A stretch of DNA of 64,000 bases from assembly GCA_001939145.1 (NCBI GenBank), contig LSRX01000348.1, forward strand, positions 400,487 to 464,486, read 5' to 3'. The DNA comes from Symbiodinium microadriaticum. Its lineage: Eukaryota > Sar > Dinophyceae > Suessiales > Symbiodiniaceae. Positions 22,346 through 33,554 of this stretch are shown piece by piece. The translations under genes and the position numbers were made by a program. Numbering within the stretch: position 1 is the stretch's first letter; the number at the start of each line of letters is the position of its first letter. The notes beneath the pieces are model-generated. The model did no database searches. It worked only from the letters and a program-made list of their open reading frames with translations, and had not been told where the DNA came from.

Positions 22346-22860
22346 TGCAATGGGAGCAGTGCTAAATTTAGACCTTAGCGAGGGCTTCCGGGAAGTCTTC
22401 CGGTTGGCATAGGGGCACAGGGGCCCGAGTACCTCCAAAAGGGTTTGGGGCTTTATCGTAGCATTAACTACAAGAAGACGCAAAGCTAAGGATTGCTTGC
22501 ACTAGCTGCCGACAGTAAGGCTTTCTGGAAATAACCGAGATGTAGGGAAGGTGAGGATTGAAGCTGTAAATGAGATCTTTGAGGAAGTGCAGAACCTAGT
22601 GCATCGTAAGGCCAGGGAATTGAATTGTCTAGGGCTTCTGGCTTAGGGTCTGGGGTTTAGCGTGCTTGGCTTGGGGTTTCGGGTGTTAAGGCTCGGGGTT
22701 TAGTGCTTCAGGGAAGCTGAGAGGTTTAAAGTTGGTTTTCCTTCAAGGATAACAGGACAGGACCTTGGCATTCGGAGTTCTTCCGAGGGATGCTGTCGGG
22801 ACTGCGCATGCATGTACGTTTATTATTATTAATATTGTGATTATATTACTATTTTCTATG

Positions 22861-22900
<40 letters not shown>

Positions 22901-23500
22901 GAGAGCTATACCTCTTTGAATGCTGATGGTTGCCCGCCACCAGCGAAGTTCGCAATCGGTGATCTCTTGGGCTTAAGGTTTCTGCCGCCCCAAACTCCGC
23001 AATGCAGTGACCCCCAACGCGTGACCTCAAACCCTGAAATCATCCTAATCAGTCGTTTCGGGTCCTAAACTCTGCCCTGGAGCCAAATCCTCTGACGCCC
23101 AAACCGCTTGAACAAAAACAAACGCTAAACTAAACGTGCTTGTCCTACAGCTACAATCCTTCAACAAAGTGATAGCTAACATAAGCCGTCCTGTTTCCAT
23201 AGTCCAACTTGTCGGATTCTACTTCAAATCCCTGCCAAAATCAAACTCTATACAGGGTTTAGGGTTTAGTCAACACTGCAAATAAAATACAGCACTAAGC
23301 CCTCAGACCCCTCTGATGCACCCCAAACGCCAAAGCCCGACAACCAGTATATACTTTAGGCAACCTTATACGAAACGAGAAGAAATCATTAAACCCGGTT
23401 GAAACCCCTAGCAAACATCCGGTACAACGCCCTTTTTTAGGCACTCCCAAACCCAAAACCCCTAAAAAAACCCACGAAACCCCAAAGCCCAGGGCACTCC
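22346..23500. other. Stretch without a supported exon
   Basis: Unique DNA with a TA microsatellite (22858-22902) and few heptamers. Nothing meets the splice and frame criteria. TTTAGGG and CCCTAAA heptamers resume around 23250 and 23520. Confidence 0.5.
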
Positions 23501-23617
23501 AGGGCCCCAATCGCCTGCTCCGGCCCTAAAGCCCTAAAAAAAAACCCAAAAACCCTAAGCACCTAAACCCTAAGCACCTAAACCCTAAACCCTAAACCCT
23601 AATCCCGAAAAACAAAC

Positions 23618-23698
23618 CTGCTCCAGCAGTCTCTGGAGCTCGTCGTACAAGCGCTTCACGTGCTCCGGGCCGATGCCAAGCGACAGGAGGTCGGCATC
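23618..23698 (-). CDS. Exon candidate, helical, 27 codons
   Basis: The acceptor is CACGAGAAAG|GATGCC and the donor CAG|GTTTGT, phase 0 at both ends. The peptide starts DADLLSLGIGPEHVKRLYDE and ends LQRLLEQ, an unmistakable amphipathic helix. CCCTAAA repeats on the left and TTTAGGG on the right. Confidence 0.7.
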
Positions 23699-23925
23699 CT
23701 TTCTCGTGCTTCGGGTGGGGTTCAGGGAAATTAGGACTTAGGGCTCCGAGTTTGGAATTTTTAAGGGCGTCCGGGTCTTGGGGTGGTTCCGGGTTTGGGG
23801 TTTAGGGTTGAGTGGTTTGGGCCGCACTGTAGGCTTCTGGCATGTAGGGGGCTTGGGATCTCTTCGTGAAGGGTTTGTGAGGGTTCCAAAATGTTTTTTG
23901 TGTCAGGTTGTCTTTAGCAAGTTTA

Positions 23926-24023
23926 AATCCCAAAGTCATAAGGGTCCAAGTACTCATTTTTTAAGGACTTTGGGGCTTTTGTGTCTGACCCATAAATAAG
24001 GACTACTTGGACCCTTTGGGATT
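23926..24023. repeat. Hairpin element
   Basis: AATCCCAAAG(TCATA)AGGGTCCAAGTA pairs with TACTTGGACCCTTTGGGATT; the left arm carries a 5-bp insertion. The loop contains its own CTTTGGGGCTTTTG segment. Confidence 0.75.
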
Positions 24024-24762
24024 TTGGAGTTCGGTAGGGTTAGACTAGATGTGGTTGAGCACGGCAGGTTGGATTCACACCGAAGCCTTTCTTGATTACA
24101 ATGTCAAACCTCGCAGCTCTAAAGACTGTGACAGGGCTTTGGGGTGATTTCAGCTGTAACTGTACTGGAGAACCCTATAAGGAGTTTAATAATTAGAAAG
24201 TTGGATTTCCGCTTACATTATAAACTCAAGCATCCATATTGATAGCACTGCTTCCTCCAAAACCGAAGAAACTATTGTACAGCTTTATGACACCCGGAAA
24301 AACCTCAGTACAAGTAACACAGACCGAAATCCTGTAAAATCGTCAGCCCCAGTCCAATAAGACCCTAAAGCCTTAAGGCCTTGAGATGAGCGTCCTGCGC
24401 CACGGAACCGGCATGCAGACCCTACAGTAGTACGACCCTGCCGAATTTGAATAAACCCAACATTCAAACAGTTTTAGACATGTTTTCCGCAAATATTTTC
24501 GGAAATCTTTCTGGGAATTAATGCTTCCGCGAGAAATGAACCCCTGGATTTCTGGGATTTCGCATCCAGGATCCTAAACCCTACCTAATTTCCCTAATTC
24601 TTTGTTAATTCTAAACCCTATACAGCTGCCAAACCCAAAACTCCCTAAGCTGCCGAACCCCGCGAAAGCCCCCCAAACGCCATCCCCTCAAACCCATCAT
24701 TGAGGCTAAACTTAGGGGCGGGGGGCAATTAAAAAATTATTTATATTTTAAGGGTTTTGGCT

Positions 24763-24830
24763 CTATATATATATATATATTATTATTATTATTATTACTA
24801 TTATTATTATTCTTATTATTTCCGAATAAA
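24763..24830. repeat. TA and ATT microsatellite
   Basis: (TA)n followed by (TTA/TTAT)n, just left of the minisatellite. Confidence 0.95.
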
Positions 24831-24889
24831 TAGGACTGCATGGTGCTTGCATCGCCAGTGACACGCAACTTTTTTTGACTGCATGGCTC

Positions 24890-25965
24890 TTGCTGCATNC
24901 CAACAAGCTTCGCCACAAAGAAGTCGATTGCCGCCTCGGGCACCCGAAAATGCAACAGCAAGTTCGACACGTGGACGTCCATTGCAGCCGGGGGTGCCCT
25001 CGCAAGCCCACCAACAAGCTCCAACAGGTAGAAGTCGATCGCAGCCGCTGCCGAAAACAACAACAAGCTTGGCCGCGAAGAAGTCGGTTGCAGCCGGGGC
25101 GTGCCCTCGCAAGCCCACCGACAAGATCTGCCACGTAGAAGTCGATCGCAGCCGGGGGGTTCACCCGAAAACAACAACAAGCTTCGCCACGAAGAAGTCG
25201 ATTGCAGTTGGGAACGGGTGCCCCGCAAGCCCAACAAGCCCGAAACCCAACAACAAGCTTCGCCACGTGGAAGTCGACTGCAGCCGCGGAGTGCCACAGA
25301 AACCCAAACAACAAGTTTCGCCACGTGGAAGTCGATTGCAGCCCGGGGTTGCCACCGCAAGCCCAACAGCAAGATTTGACACGAAGAGGTCGATTGCAGC
25401 CATGCAGAAGTCAATTGCAGCCGGGGAGTGCCCCCGAAAACCCAACCACAAGCTTCGCCACGAAGAGGTCGATTGCAGCGGGGGTGCCGCCTCAAACCCA
25501 ACAACAAGCTTCGCCACGAAGAGGTCGATTGCAGCCATGTAGAAGTCAATTGCAGCCGGGGAGTGCCCCCGACAACTCAACAACAAGATTCGCCGCGAAG
25601 AAGTCGCTTGGAGCCGGGTGCCCTCGCCAGCTCACCAACAAGCTTCGCGACATAGAAGTCGATCGCAACCGAGAACAACAACAAACTTCACCCCGAAAAC
25701 CCAAAAAGCAGCTTCGCCACGAAGAAGTCGATCGCAACCAGGTGGTGGCCCCGAAAACAACAACAAGCAACTGTGGGGTGTCCCCGCAAACCCAACAACA
25801 AGCTTCGCCATGTGGAAGTCGATTGCAGCCGGGTGGTGCCCCCGAAATCCCAACAACAAGCTTCGCCACGAAGAAGTCGATTCCAGCGATTGCAGCCTGG
25901 GGGGTCCCCCCGGAAGCCCACCGACAAGAGCGCATTCGCTGTCTTTTTGGGGTAAACCCTTCCGG
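24890..25965. repeat. Minisatellite, about 55-75-bp units
   Basis: About 18 tandem units built on ACAACAAGCTTCGCCACGAA then GAAGTCGATTGCAGCCGGGG and a GTGCCCCCGCAAGCCCA spacer. Unit length varies. ORFs up to 270 codons cross it on both strands, but within single ORFs the reading shifts among the three translations of the unit (NNKLRHEEVDCS, TTSFATKKSIAA, QQASPRRSRLQP). No frame is conserved, so I regard it as non-coding. Confidence 0.9.
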
Positions 25966-26155
25966 ATGAAAGATTTGGGGTAGCGGCACAGGCACGACGA
26001 GAAGAAGCCGAAGGGAGAACGGAGGAGGCGGGGGAGAAGGGGAAGATGGATCAGAAAGAGGCAAAGAGAAGAAACCTGAGAAATGGACAAGGAATAACAC
26101 AGGCAAATTCAAGCCGGGACTTTCGCCCCGCGGATCAGCCTTTGGAAAGCTAGGC

Positions 26156-26267
26156 CAGGTGCTCATCGGGCATGGTGACGGACCACCCTTCGTCATCAGC
26201 ACGCATGCTCAGGCGTAGTTTGATTTCCCTCCCTTCATGCGTGCCAATGGCCTCCGTCACAAACGTG
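26156..26267 (-). CDS. Exon candidate, probably C-terminal
   Basis: The acceptor is GCACTTCTAG|C, phase 2, matching the phase-2 end of exon 26575-26666; the joined codon reads Ile. The frame continues TFVTEAIGTHEGREIKLRLS then MRADDEGWSVTMPDEHLA and a TAG stop at about 26150-26152. A GC donor (CTG|GCCTAG) is the alternative to stopping. This may be the 3' end of the gene whose exons lie at 26.5-27.3 kb. Family not recognised. Confidence 0.65.
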
Positions 26268-26574
26268 CTAGAAGTGCAATGATGAAGCGTGGTTTGAGAG
26301 CCAACAGGTTGGCCAATGCGGCATGGTCGGGGCCTTCTGTTTGACATCCTCGCTCCAGTCTATCTATCAGACCCGTCTGGGAAGGGCGAGGATGAATCCT
26401 TGAGCAGTAGTACAAGCTTGTCGGGCATCCATCCGCTTCTGACCTGCAGTGAGGTCGACCGACGACGACGAAAACTGTTATATACTATGTGCTGACTATA
26501 TACATAGCGACACGACCACGACGACGACGATCGTATAGTGCTTCTCCTACTACTGCTACTAGTTCGACCGCTAC

Positions 26575-26666
26575 ATAGGTTCTTGTTTCTGCCGTGTGCT
26601 GTTCTGGCTGGACTCGGAAAGACATGATCTATAGAAGCGGATTTTCTTCGAGGGCAAGCCGGGCAC
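26575..26666 (-). CDS. Exon candidate, 30 codons
   Basis: The acceptor is ACCTTAAG|GTGCCC, phase 0. The peptide starts VPGLPSKKIRFYRSCLSESS and ends QNSTRQKQEP. The donor is AT|GTAGCG, phase 2, which fits exon 26156-26267. There are no telomere-like repeats in the adjoining introns, which hold TA/CATA microsatellite instead. Confidence 0.6.
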
Positions 26667-26855
26667 CTTAAGGTTCCGTTAATAAGATCTGAAACATGCA
26701 TTAACAAACATATATATATATATATACATACATATGTATATATATATATATATATACACACATACATACATGTATACATATATACGAGGATTTTTTGCGT
26801 TCGGCTTCAGGGTTTCGGGTTGTATACCCCACGCAGTCAATGTAGCCAATCAAAC

Positions 26856-27089
26856 AGTGTCCCGCACAGGTGGCTGGCATATCTGCTTGCCTTTCTCTAA
26901 TGCAGCCAGGTCGCACTGCTCCTCCACGGGCAACCGAGAAACATCCGTGGTTCCCGTCCTAGCATCCAAGGGCATTCCCATGGGCGACCTCATCCTTTGC
27001 GCCCGTTCGGTCTGTTCTTCGCCGGAAGCTTCGACCAGAAAATATAGGCAGGAGATGAGGCACCGTCCGTTCTGGGGCATCATCACCAC
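26856..27089 (-). CDS. Longest exon candidate, 78 codons, possible OTU-like Cys motif
   Basis: The acceptor is ATGGACAG|GTGGTG and the donor ACT|GTTTGATT, phase 0 at both ends. The frame begins VVMMPQNGRCLISCLYFLVE and later reads DVSRLPVEEQCDLAALEKGK. The segment PQNGRCLISCL loosely resembles the D-G-x-C-L-F nucleophile motif of OTU-type cysteine proteases, with Asn where Asp is usual. That resemblance is an inference from one motif and could be chance. It joins in phase to 27212-27313 upstream and 26575-26666 downstream. Confidence 0.7.
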
Positions 27090-27211
27090 CTGTCCATCGA
27101 TAGATATATAAATGAACGCTGCACAAATAGTAGCTATGTGCGAAGATAAACATATATACATTGAAATGGAAACCATAGTTTTTGTGGCCACTGGCTGCCA
27201 GGCAGTCATGC

Positions 27212-27313
27212 CTGGAGAGACGGTGTGTGATCGAAAATACTGAACCAGATATGGACATGTTTCCCACCATGGAATTCAACAAACAGGCAAGGGGTGGTCT
27301 GTCCCCGCTTTCC
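27212..27313 (-). CDS. Exon candidate, 34 codons
   Basis: The acceptor chosen is CCATGAAG|GGAAAG; other AGs in the same phase lie 6 and 12 bases further in. The peptide includes TTPCLFVEFHGGKHVHIWFS and ends FDHTPSLQ at a GC donor (CAG|GCATGA), phase 0. A further upstream exon (about 27390-27430, VARWFRCCFQIS) is possible but its phase does not fit. Confidence 0.65.
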
Positions 27314-27902
27314 CTTCATGGGTCGAGGGGGGTCTTGGTCGCAACCAATGAAGCAAATATAGAGATGTTGAAGCTCCCACGGACTCCCCTGCCTCGAAAT
27401 CTGGAAGCAACACCGAAACCACCTAGCGACCTTAACCAAAGGAGGAGCCGTCCAAGGACCCAGGGGAGGAAATGAGTTTCCAGGCAAGCGTGTGGACACA
27501 TTTTCCGAAATAACATGACGAGTCTCCCCCCTTCGGACAACCGATGCATACGGAAGAGATTGCCAGAATTATTTGTGGAGATCATTTCCAGAAACATTTG
27601 TGGAACCGAAAGCATGCAATTCTGGCAATCTTAGAAAATGCTTGGGAACTCCAGGAAATTCATTGAAGGTGATATCTTTCGAAGCGGGCGGGCTTGTGGT
27701 TTTCTGACACTCTAGCAGCTCTAGCAGCTATAGCAAAGCACTCTGAAAACCATGACACAACACATCCAACAACTCACAAGTAAAGTTAAGTAAAGATATG
27801 TAATTAAAACCTTTCAAAACGCGCCACTACTCTGAACAATCAACCCTGAACCCTAAACCTCTAAACCCCAAACCCCGAAGCCCTAAAAACCTCAACCCTT
27901 AC

Positions 27903-27971
27903 AGTGTCCTGCTCTTGTTCCTCTGGCGTCTCTTCCTTCTCGGCCTGAGCGTCGGCAGCCACCGCCTTCTC
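27903..27971 (-). CDS. Exon candidate, very acidic, 23 codons
   Basis: The acceptor is CGAAGACAG|GAGAAG and the donor ACT|GTAAGG, phase 0 at both ends, both near consensus. The peptide begins EKAVAADAQAEKEETPEEQE. CCCTAAA repeats end 8 bp to the left and TTTAGGG starts about 30 bp to the right. Confidence 0.7.
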
Positions 27972-28299
27972 CTGTCTTCGTTCAGATGCTTTGGGGCTTT
28001 AGGGTGTTACGGTTTTGGGGGTTTAGGGGCTTGGGTTTTTTGGGTTTAGGGTTTCGGGCTTTATGGCTTGAATAGCCACTGCAAGCTACAGTACTACCTC
28101 AGGGCTGTAACTCTGGATGTCACTCGTTACTTCAGCTATTGACGACTAGTTGGCAAGAATATGCAGTATTATTACTCTTACCCGCGTATACTTTTGTATG
28201 TTACGATACAACTATTAGTAGACAATTTCGATTATGACTAATGTTGTCACTGAAGCAATTGCGATTACAATTGCTATTTGTATTATTGCGATGATATCG

Positions 28300-28365
28300 C
28301 CGTTACTACTACTGTTACTGTTGTTGCTGTTGTTGTTGTTGTTGTTGTTGTTACTAGTGCTGCTG

Positions 28366-28396
<31 letters not shown>

Positions 28397-28470
28397 GACG
28401 ACGACGACGACGACGCTGCTACTACTAATGCCACTACTACAACTACGACGACGACGACGACGACGATTCT
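28300..28470. repeat. Composite triplet-repeat array
   Basis: Blocks of GTT/TTG, GCT/ACT and CGA in succession. Gives runs of Leu, Val, Thr, Arg or Ser in different frames, none credible as protein. Confidence 0.95.
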
Positions 28471-30479
28471 TACTGTTATTTTCTAAATTACTGTCATGGT
28501 CAGCACGCATATATTGTTGGTATTCTAATGCTCGCGATATGTATATATATATATACACACATATATCACGATTCTTGCGTCCTTTACGACAAGTCTATTT
28601 AGGTGTTCGAGATATTATGGCAACAGGCTTTTGACACCTTTTTGGTGCGTTTTGGTTGTCAACATTATAATGGGATATCCATGAAGCATTTGTACAGCAG
28701 TCTTGTGATGCTTAGGGGTTGGGCTGTGTTTGGGGACGAGATTCGACTTGTTGTGGCCATCGTCATCCCTAGACCCCAAACCGTTGCCTCGAAGACATGT
28801 ATCGTGAATAGCAAAGCAACCATCACCCAAAAGTCCGACAGTCTGAAAACCTTAACGGCGAAGCCCTGAACCATAGCCTTCAGACCGAAACGTGAATGTT
28901 TCCCAGGAGAAGAACAACCTGAAAAAGCTATGCAAATCGAAGCCCTAAACCCGAAAATCCTGAACCGCCAGTCAAAAACCCCAACCGACACTGCAAAACA
29001 ATACCACGACCCGAAATCGACATATCCCGAACAATACCTTTGTTAGATTTAGCAGACAAGGCTCCACCATGCCAGGACAGGCGACTTCCAGTGCGTGCTT
29101 CACCTGAGCTCTTTTAAGGCAGGTACACAGGCTACTAAAAGGTCGATAGCTGGGTTTTAAGGGTTAGGGTGCCGTTGAAGGGTGCACAAAAGCGACTAAA
29201 AGGGATATTCTAAGGCTTGCTGTGCGTGGTTGGGGTTTAGGTAGTGAAGCTCACCAATTTGGGTTTTAGGGTTACTTGAGAGGCTGGCAACTCTATGGGT
29301 TCAGGGTTTCAAGGTTTAAGGTGTAGAGCTTAGGGTTTAGGGTTCAAGGGTTTAGGAATTTCAGGGTTTCGGCTTCAAGGTTTCACGTTTACCTTAACCC
29401 CAAACGACCGAGCTTTTGTTTTAAGGACTTATATTTATCTTTATCATAACAAGGAACCCCAAAAACGGTAGGTTTTTTGTGGTCCAGGTAAGGCTTAGGC
29501 CTCGGTCCAATAGTTTGAAGCATGGTAGAGACCAGGACCCATTGGTTACGTTCAGGACTCACCTGGACCCTAAGAAACCGGCGCCTTAATAGGAGTTCCT
29601 TAGAAATTCTAGGAAACAAGAAATTCTAGGAAACACGTTAGTTTATTAAACTTTATTTGGGATTCTCTTACAAAGGTTCTTAACAAGGCAGGTTATATGG
29701 GGTTCAGGACCTAGGGTCCAAAGGCTTGTAGAAGTTTAGTACTTGCGAGGCACAACAATCGTTCTTTACAAGACCGCCTGGCTATAGCAAGCCAAGTCTT
29801 AAGCCGCAAACAACCCTACAGCTGAAAAGCCACAAGGAAACCAACAGCCCAGAAGCACCAAGGTGCTCAGGAAAGCTCCATACCATGGCCCTTGCAAAGT
29901 GTCTATATGCAGGCAGCTGGGACGCACTGGCTCAACGCAGGTGGAGCCTATTTCAAAGAACAGCCCCTCTAACATCCACATGGGTGTGTGTCAAGTAGGG
30001 AAAAGTTGTCGCCGCCAGGGGTTCTCTACCTGCAGTCCTACATAACTAATCGGGTCTAGGATTTGGGGTTCCCAGAAGGGACGATACCTTCGACAACTAT
30101 CCATATCAATTTCCCCATAAACGGCACCGTTTGGAACATCCAGATGCCCCTCAAGTCTAAAACAAATGCTCGGACCCCCTTTTGCGATAAGACGACCACT
30201 GGCAAGCGTGCACCTAAAGCCCACGCCTACAGGGAATCGAATACTCACCCACACTGTTCCCCGGGATTCCTTGTATTTTTCAACTACTATATACCAAGCC
30301 CTAAATGCACCAAACCCTAAATGTACCGAACCCAAATCAGGAAACCCCAAACCCTTTGGGCAAAAGCCTTTCAAGCCTTCCGGGAAACACCCGTAGCGGC
30401 AGAGTACCCTAGCCCCAAGCAAGGTTCACCTTTTAAGTTCTAGAAAGTTATACATATAAGCCCTAAAAGGGTTTATTTA

Positions 30480-30775
30480 AGGGTTCCCTAAACCCTAAAC
30501 CCTAAACTTTCCTAAACCCTACTCAGCACCCTAAGCCCTAAACCCTAAATTTGCCTAAACCCGGGAAGGCTTAAACTCCGAATGGCAAAGCATCCTTGAT
30601 GTGTAGCCCATGCCTGAACGACCAACAGTAGATTCCCAAAGAGCCCAATCCCACTTAGAGGGGAAACCCTACCCTAAATCCGAAACTTTCCTAAACCCTA
30701 CCCTAAACCCTAAACTTTCCTAAACCCTACCCTAAACCCTATACCCTAAACCCTAAACTTTCCTAAACCCTACAG
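30480..30775. repeat. CCCTAAA tract with CTTTCC periodicity
   Basis: Higher-order repeats of about 36-50 bp, CCCTACCCTAAACCCTAAACTTTCCTAAA, at 30500-30560 and 30660-30772, flanking unique DNA. Lies immediately downstream (minus sense) of exon 30785-30862. Confidence 0.85.
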
Positions 30776-30784
30776 CCCAGTGAC

Positions 30785-30862
30785 GTGCTCGCTGCGCCGC
30801 AATTCACGGAAGGCTGCTGCGAGCTGCTTTCGCCAAGCCAACTCCCAGACCTTCCGCTTCTC
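30785..30862 (-). CDS. Exon candidate, basic helix, 26 codons
   Basis: The acceptor is CGTTTGGGAG|GAGAAG and the donor CAC|GTCACT, phase 0 at both ends. The peptide starts EKRKVWELAWRKQLAAAFRE and ends LRRSEH. Flanked on the left by CCCTAAA/CTTTCC repeats and on the right by TTTAGGG. Confidence 0.7.
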
Positions 30863-31344
30863 CTCCCAAACGGGTTAGGGGTTCAGCGTTTAGGGTTTAG
30901 GGTTTGGGGTTTAGGGTTTAGGGTTTGGGGTTTAGGGAGGTTAGGATTTAAGACTTTTAAGGGTTTCAGGGTTTTTCGGGATTTAGGGGTTTGTGGGGTT
31001 TGTGGGATATTTTGGGGTTGAAATACGGGCTCCTGCACAACTTGTGAGTACCATCATGCGTTCTGTATGCATCCCTCATACAGCTACTTACGACTCTTTG
31101 GGAAATAAGGTGCTATAGCTCTGCTAGGTTGCAAGGTTTAGAGCTTTCAGATAGGAGGAGGACGCAGGTGTAGGGTCTCAGACATGGAGTTCTGAAAATT
31201 GTTTGCGGATAGAAATTTAAGGCTCGAGTGCTTCAGGGCTGTGGTGCTTGGCGATGCCACGCATCGGGGTCCAGGAGTTAGCAGCAGGCTTTCGGGCTGA
31301 CGCTTTCGAGGGTTCAAGGTTCACGAGCTTTGGGTTTGTAGGGC

Positions 31345-31435
31345 TACCCTAAACCCTAAACCCTAAACCCTAAACCCTAAACCCCTAAACCCTAAACCCT
31401 AAACCCTAAACCCTAAACCCCTAAACCCTAAACTT
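31345..31435. repeat. Clean CCCTAAA array
   Basis: About 12 nearly perfect CCCTAAA heptamers with two CCCCTAAA slips, among the most regular in the window, which suggests recent addition or homogenisation. Confidence 0.95.
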
Positions 31436-31514
31436 GGCCAAAGATTGTAGAATGTAGAAGGCCTCCGGGCCCTAAGTCCTAAACTTGAGAAACCCATATA
31501 GTGTGATATAGTAC

Positions 31515-32016
31515 AGTATATTAAACATATCCATCTATCCACCTATCTATCCATCTATCCATCTATCCTTCTATCCATCCATCTATCCATCTATCCATCT
31601 ATCTATCTATCTATCTACCTATCTTTCGATCTTTTCGATCTAACGATCTATCTATCCTTCTATCTATCTGTCTATCTTTCCATCCATCTAGCTATCTCTC
31701 CCTCTCTCTCTATATCTATATCTATATCTATATCTATATCTATATCTATATCTATNNNNNNNNNNNNNNNNNNNNNNNNNNNNNNNNNNNNNNNNNNNNN
31801 NNNNNNNNNNNNNNNNNNNNNNNNNNNNNNNNNNNNNNNNNNNNNNNNNNNNNNNNNNNNNNNNNNNNNNNNNNNNNNNNNNNNNNNNNNNNNNNNNNNN
31901 NNNNNNNNNNNNNNNNNNNNNNNNNNNNNNNNNNNNNNNNNNNNNNNNNNNNNNNNNNNNNNNNNNNNNNNNNNNNNNNNNNNNNNNNNNNNNNNNNNNN
32001 NNNNNNNNNNNNNNNN
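31515..32016. repeat. TCTA/TATC microsatellite into an N gap
   Basis: (ATCT)n and (TATATC)n run into 261 Ns (31756-32016). The gap also truncates the exon at 32017-32069. Confidence 0.95.
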
Positions 32017-32069
32017 GGCGGGGCCGTGGCCGGCGCTGCCGCGGGCGGGGTCTCGGCCACTGCTTGGGC
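32017..32069 (-). CDS. Exon candidate truncated by assembly gap, Ala/Pro-rich
   Basis: The acceptor is CTGATGAG|GCCCAA. The frame AQAVAETPPAAAPATAPP runs into the 261-base N gap at 31756-32016. Its composition matches exons 34044-34088 and 42831-42875, so the protein may have a repeated Ala/Pro linker. Confidence 0.55.
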
Positions 32070-32094
32070 CTCATCAGTCGGAACCCTCGTTCAA

Positions 32095-32790
32095 GGGTTT
32101 CAGGGTTTAGGGGTTTAGGGCCTTGTAGGGTTTTGGGGCCTTTTAGGGTTTCAGGGTTTAGGGTTTAGGGGTTTAGGGTTTGGGGTTTAGGGGTTTAGGG
32201 TTTAGGGTTTAGGGTTTAGGGGTTTAAGGTTTAAGGGTTTAGGGGTTTAGGGTTCAGGGGTTTGGGGTTTAGGGTTTCAGCGTTTAGGGGTTTTTTGGTT
32301 TAGGGGTTTAGGGGTTTAGGGTTTAGGCATTAGGGGTTTAGGGATTTAGGGGTTTAGGGGTTTAGGCGTTTAGGGTTTAGGGGTTTAGGGTTTCGGGCCT
32401 TTTAGGGTTTCAGGGTTTAGGATATAGGGGTTGGTATTTTATACGGTCTTACTTGTAGGGTGTATAGGGTTCGGATTTTCAGACTTTCAGGGGCTTGAGG
32501 GCCTACGAGGGCTTAGAGCTTCAGGGATGTAAGGGGCTCCCTAAAAGGCCCTAAAACCCTTAAACCCCAAAACCCTTAAACCCCTAAACCCTGAAACCCT
32601 AAAGAGCCCTAGAACCCCAAAACCCTTAAACCCCAAAACCCTTAAACCCCTAAACCCTTAAACCCCTAAACCCTGAAACCCTACAACCCCAAAACCCTTA
32701 AACCCCAAAACCCTTCAACCCATAAACCCTGAAACCCCTAAACCCTTAAACCCCTAAACCCTTAAACCCTTAAACCCCTAAACCCCTAAG
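32095..32790. repeat. TTTAGGG tract then CCCTAAA tract
   Basis: TTTAGGG type at 32095-32425 and CCCTAAA type at 32535-32790, with no exon between. Together they are the two ends of one intron, between exons 32814-32885 and 32017-32069 on the transcript; the two ends are complementary over several hundred bases. Confidence 0.85.
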
Positions 32791-32813
32791 CTAGCGCTTT
32801 AAGGGTCCAGGGC

Positions 32814-32885
32814 CTCGTCCTGGGCGTCGCTGGGGGCCACAGAGGCCGCGGGCATGGGCTCTTCGGCATCTGGCTTCGTCTCAAC
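32814..32885 (-). CDS. Exon candidate, acidic linker, 24 codons
   Basis: The acceptor is GCCCTGGAG|GTTGAG and the donor GAG|GCCCTG (GC type), phase 0. The peptide starts VETKPDAEEPMPAASVAPSD. Without the donor a TAA follows five codons later. CCCTAAA tract left, TTTAGGG tract right. Confidence 0.6.
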
Positions 32886-33142
32886 CTCCAGGGCGCCGGT
32901 TTTTTGGGACTTCCAGTTGGGGTTTAGGGTTTAGGGTTTAGGGCATAGGGTTTAGGGTTTAGGGTTTTGGGTTTGGGGTTCAGGGTTCAGGTGAGGGTTG
33001 GGTATTTCTTTAAGCGCAAGGGGACTTTCGCTGAAAACAAAAGCTAAGTCTCAGCCTGTCGGCTTGACTTACCCACCTCTAGGGTTTGGGGTTTCGCATG
33101 AGGCTTGGGGTTTCTTGGAGAGTGCAGGGTTTGGGATGTAAT

Positions 33143-33225
33143 GTAGGGGCCTTAATAACTAGAACAGGGCCTCGGGGAACATTTTAGTATCAAACTAATA
33201 ATAAGAAGGACCCCCCAAAAAAAAA
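33143..33225. repeat. Family A element, partial copy
   Basis: Good left arm (GTAGGGGCCTTAATAACTAG then AACAGGG) followed by a decayed interior; the right arm is not recognisable. Confidence 0.6.
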
Positions 33226-33554
33226 ACAAAATGGTGTTGTCTGTAGTAGCACGTAGTTGAGAGACTGTAGGATATGGGCTGTAGCCTGGGAGTGCGCTAT
33301 ATCCGGCGACTGTCGTCAACCTTAGACGTGACATCTTGCACCCATGCTCGTCCTAAAGCCTAAACGCCCTAAACTTTGAACCCTAAACCCTAAACCCTGA
33401 AGCCGCAACTCCACCCTAAAGCCTTTCACAGCATCCTTGCAACACCCTTTGTGGTTGCGCTTGCACTGCCTAATACAAAGCCTACAGTTCAGTAGCCCGT
33501 CTACCCCTTATAGTAGGCCTCATAGTAACCCGGTACTCCTTATAGCAACACCCT

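Larger units (their letters stand above)
28000..30784. other. Stretch without a supported exon
   Basis: Holds TTTAGGG repeats (28000-28060), triplet arrays of TTG, ACT and CGA (28300-28470), a TA/CA microsatellite, unique DNA around 28600-30400 with a family G fragment (29400-29580), and CCCTAAA/CTTTCC repeats from 30480. Open frames occur on both strands but none has matching splice sites I trust. Confidence 0.5.

Noticed and set aside
24737-25969. Repeat protein of 219-270 residues on either strand
   Set aside because: Open on both strands only because the repeat unit lacks stops; single ORFs pass through all three readings of the unit.
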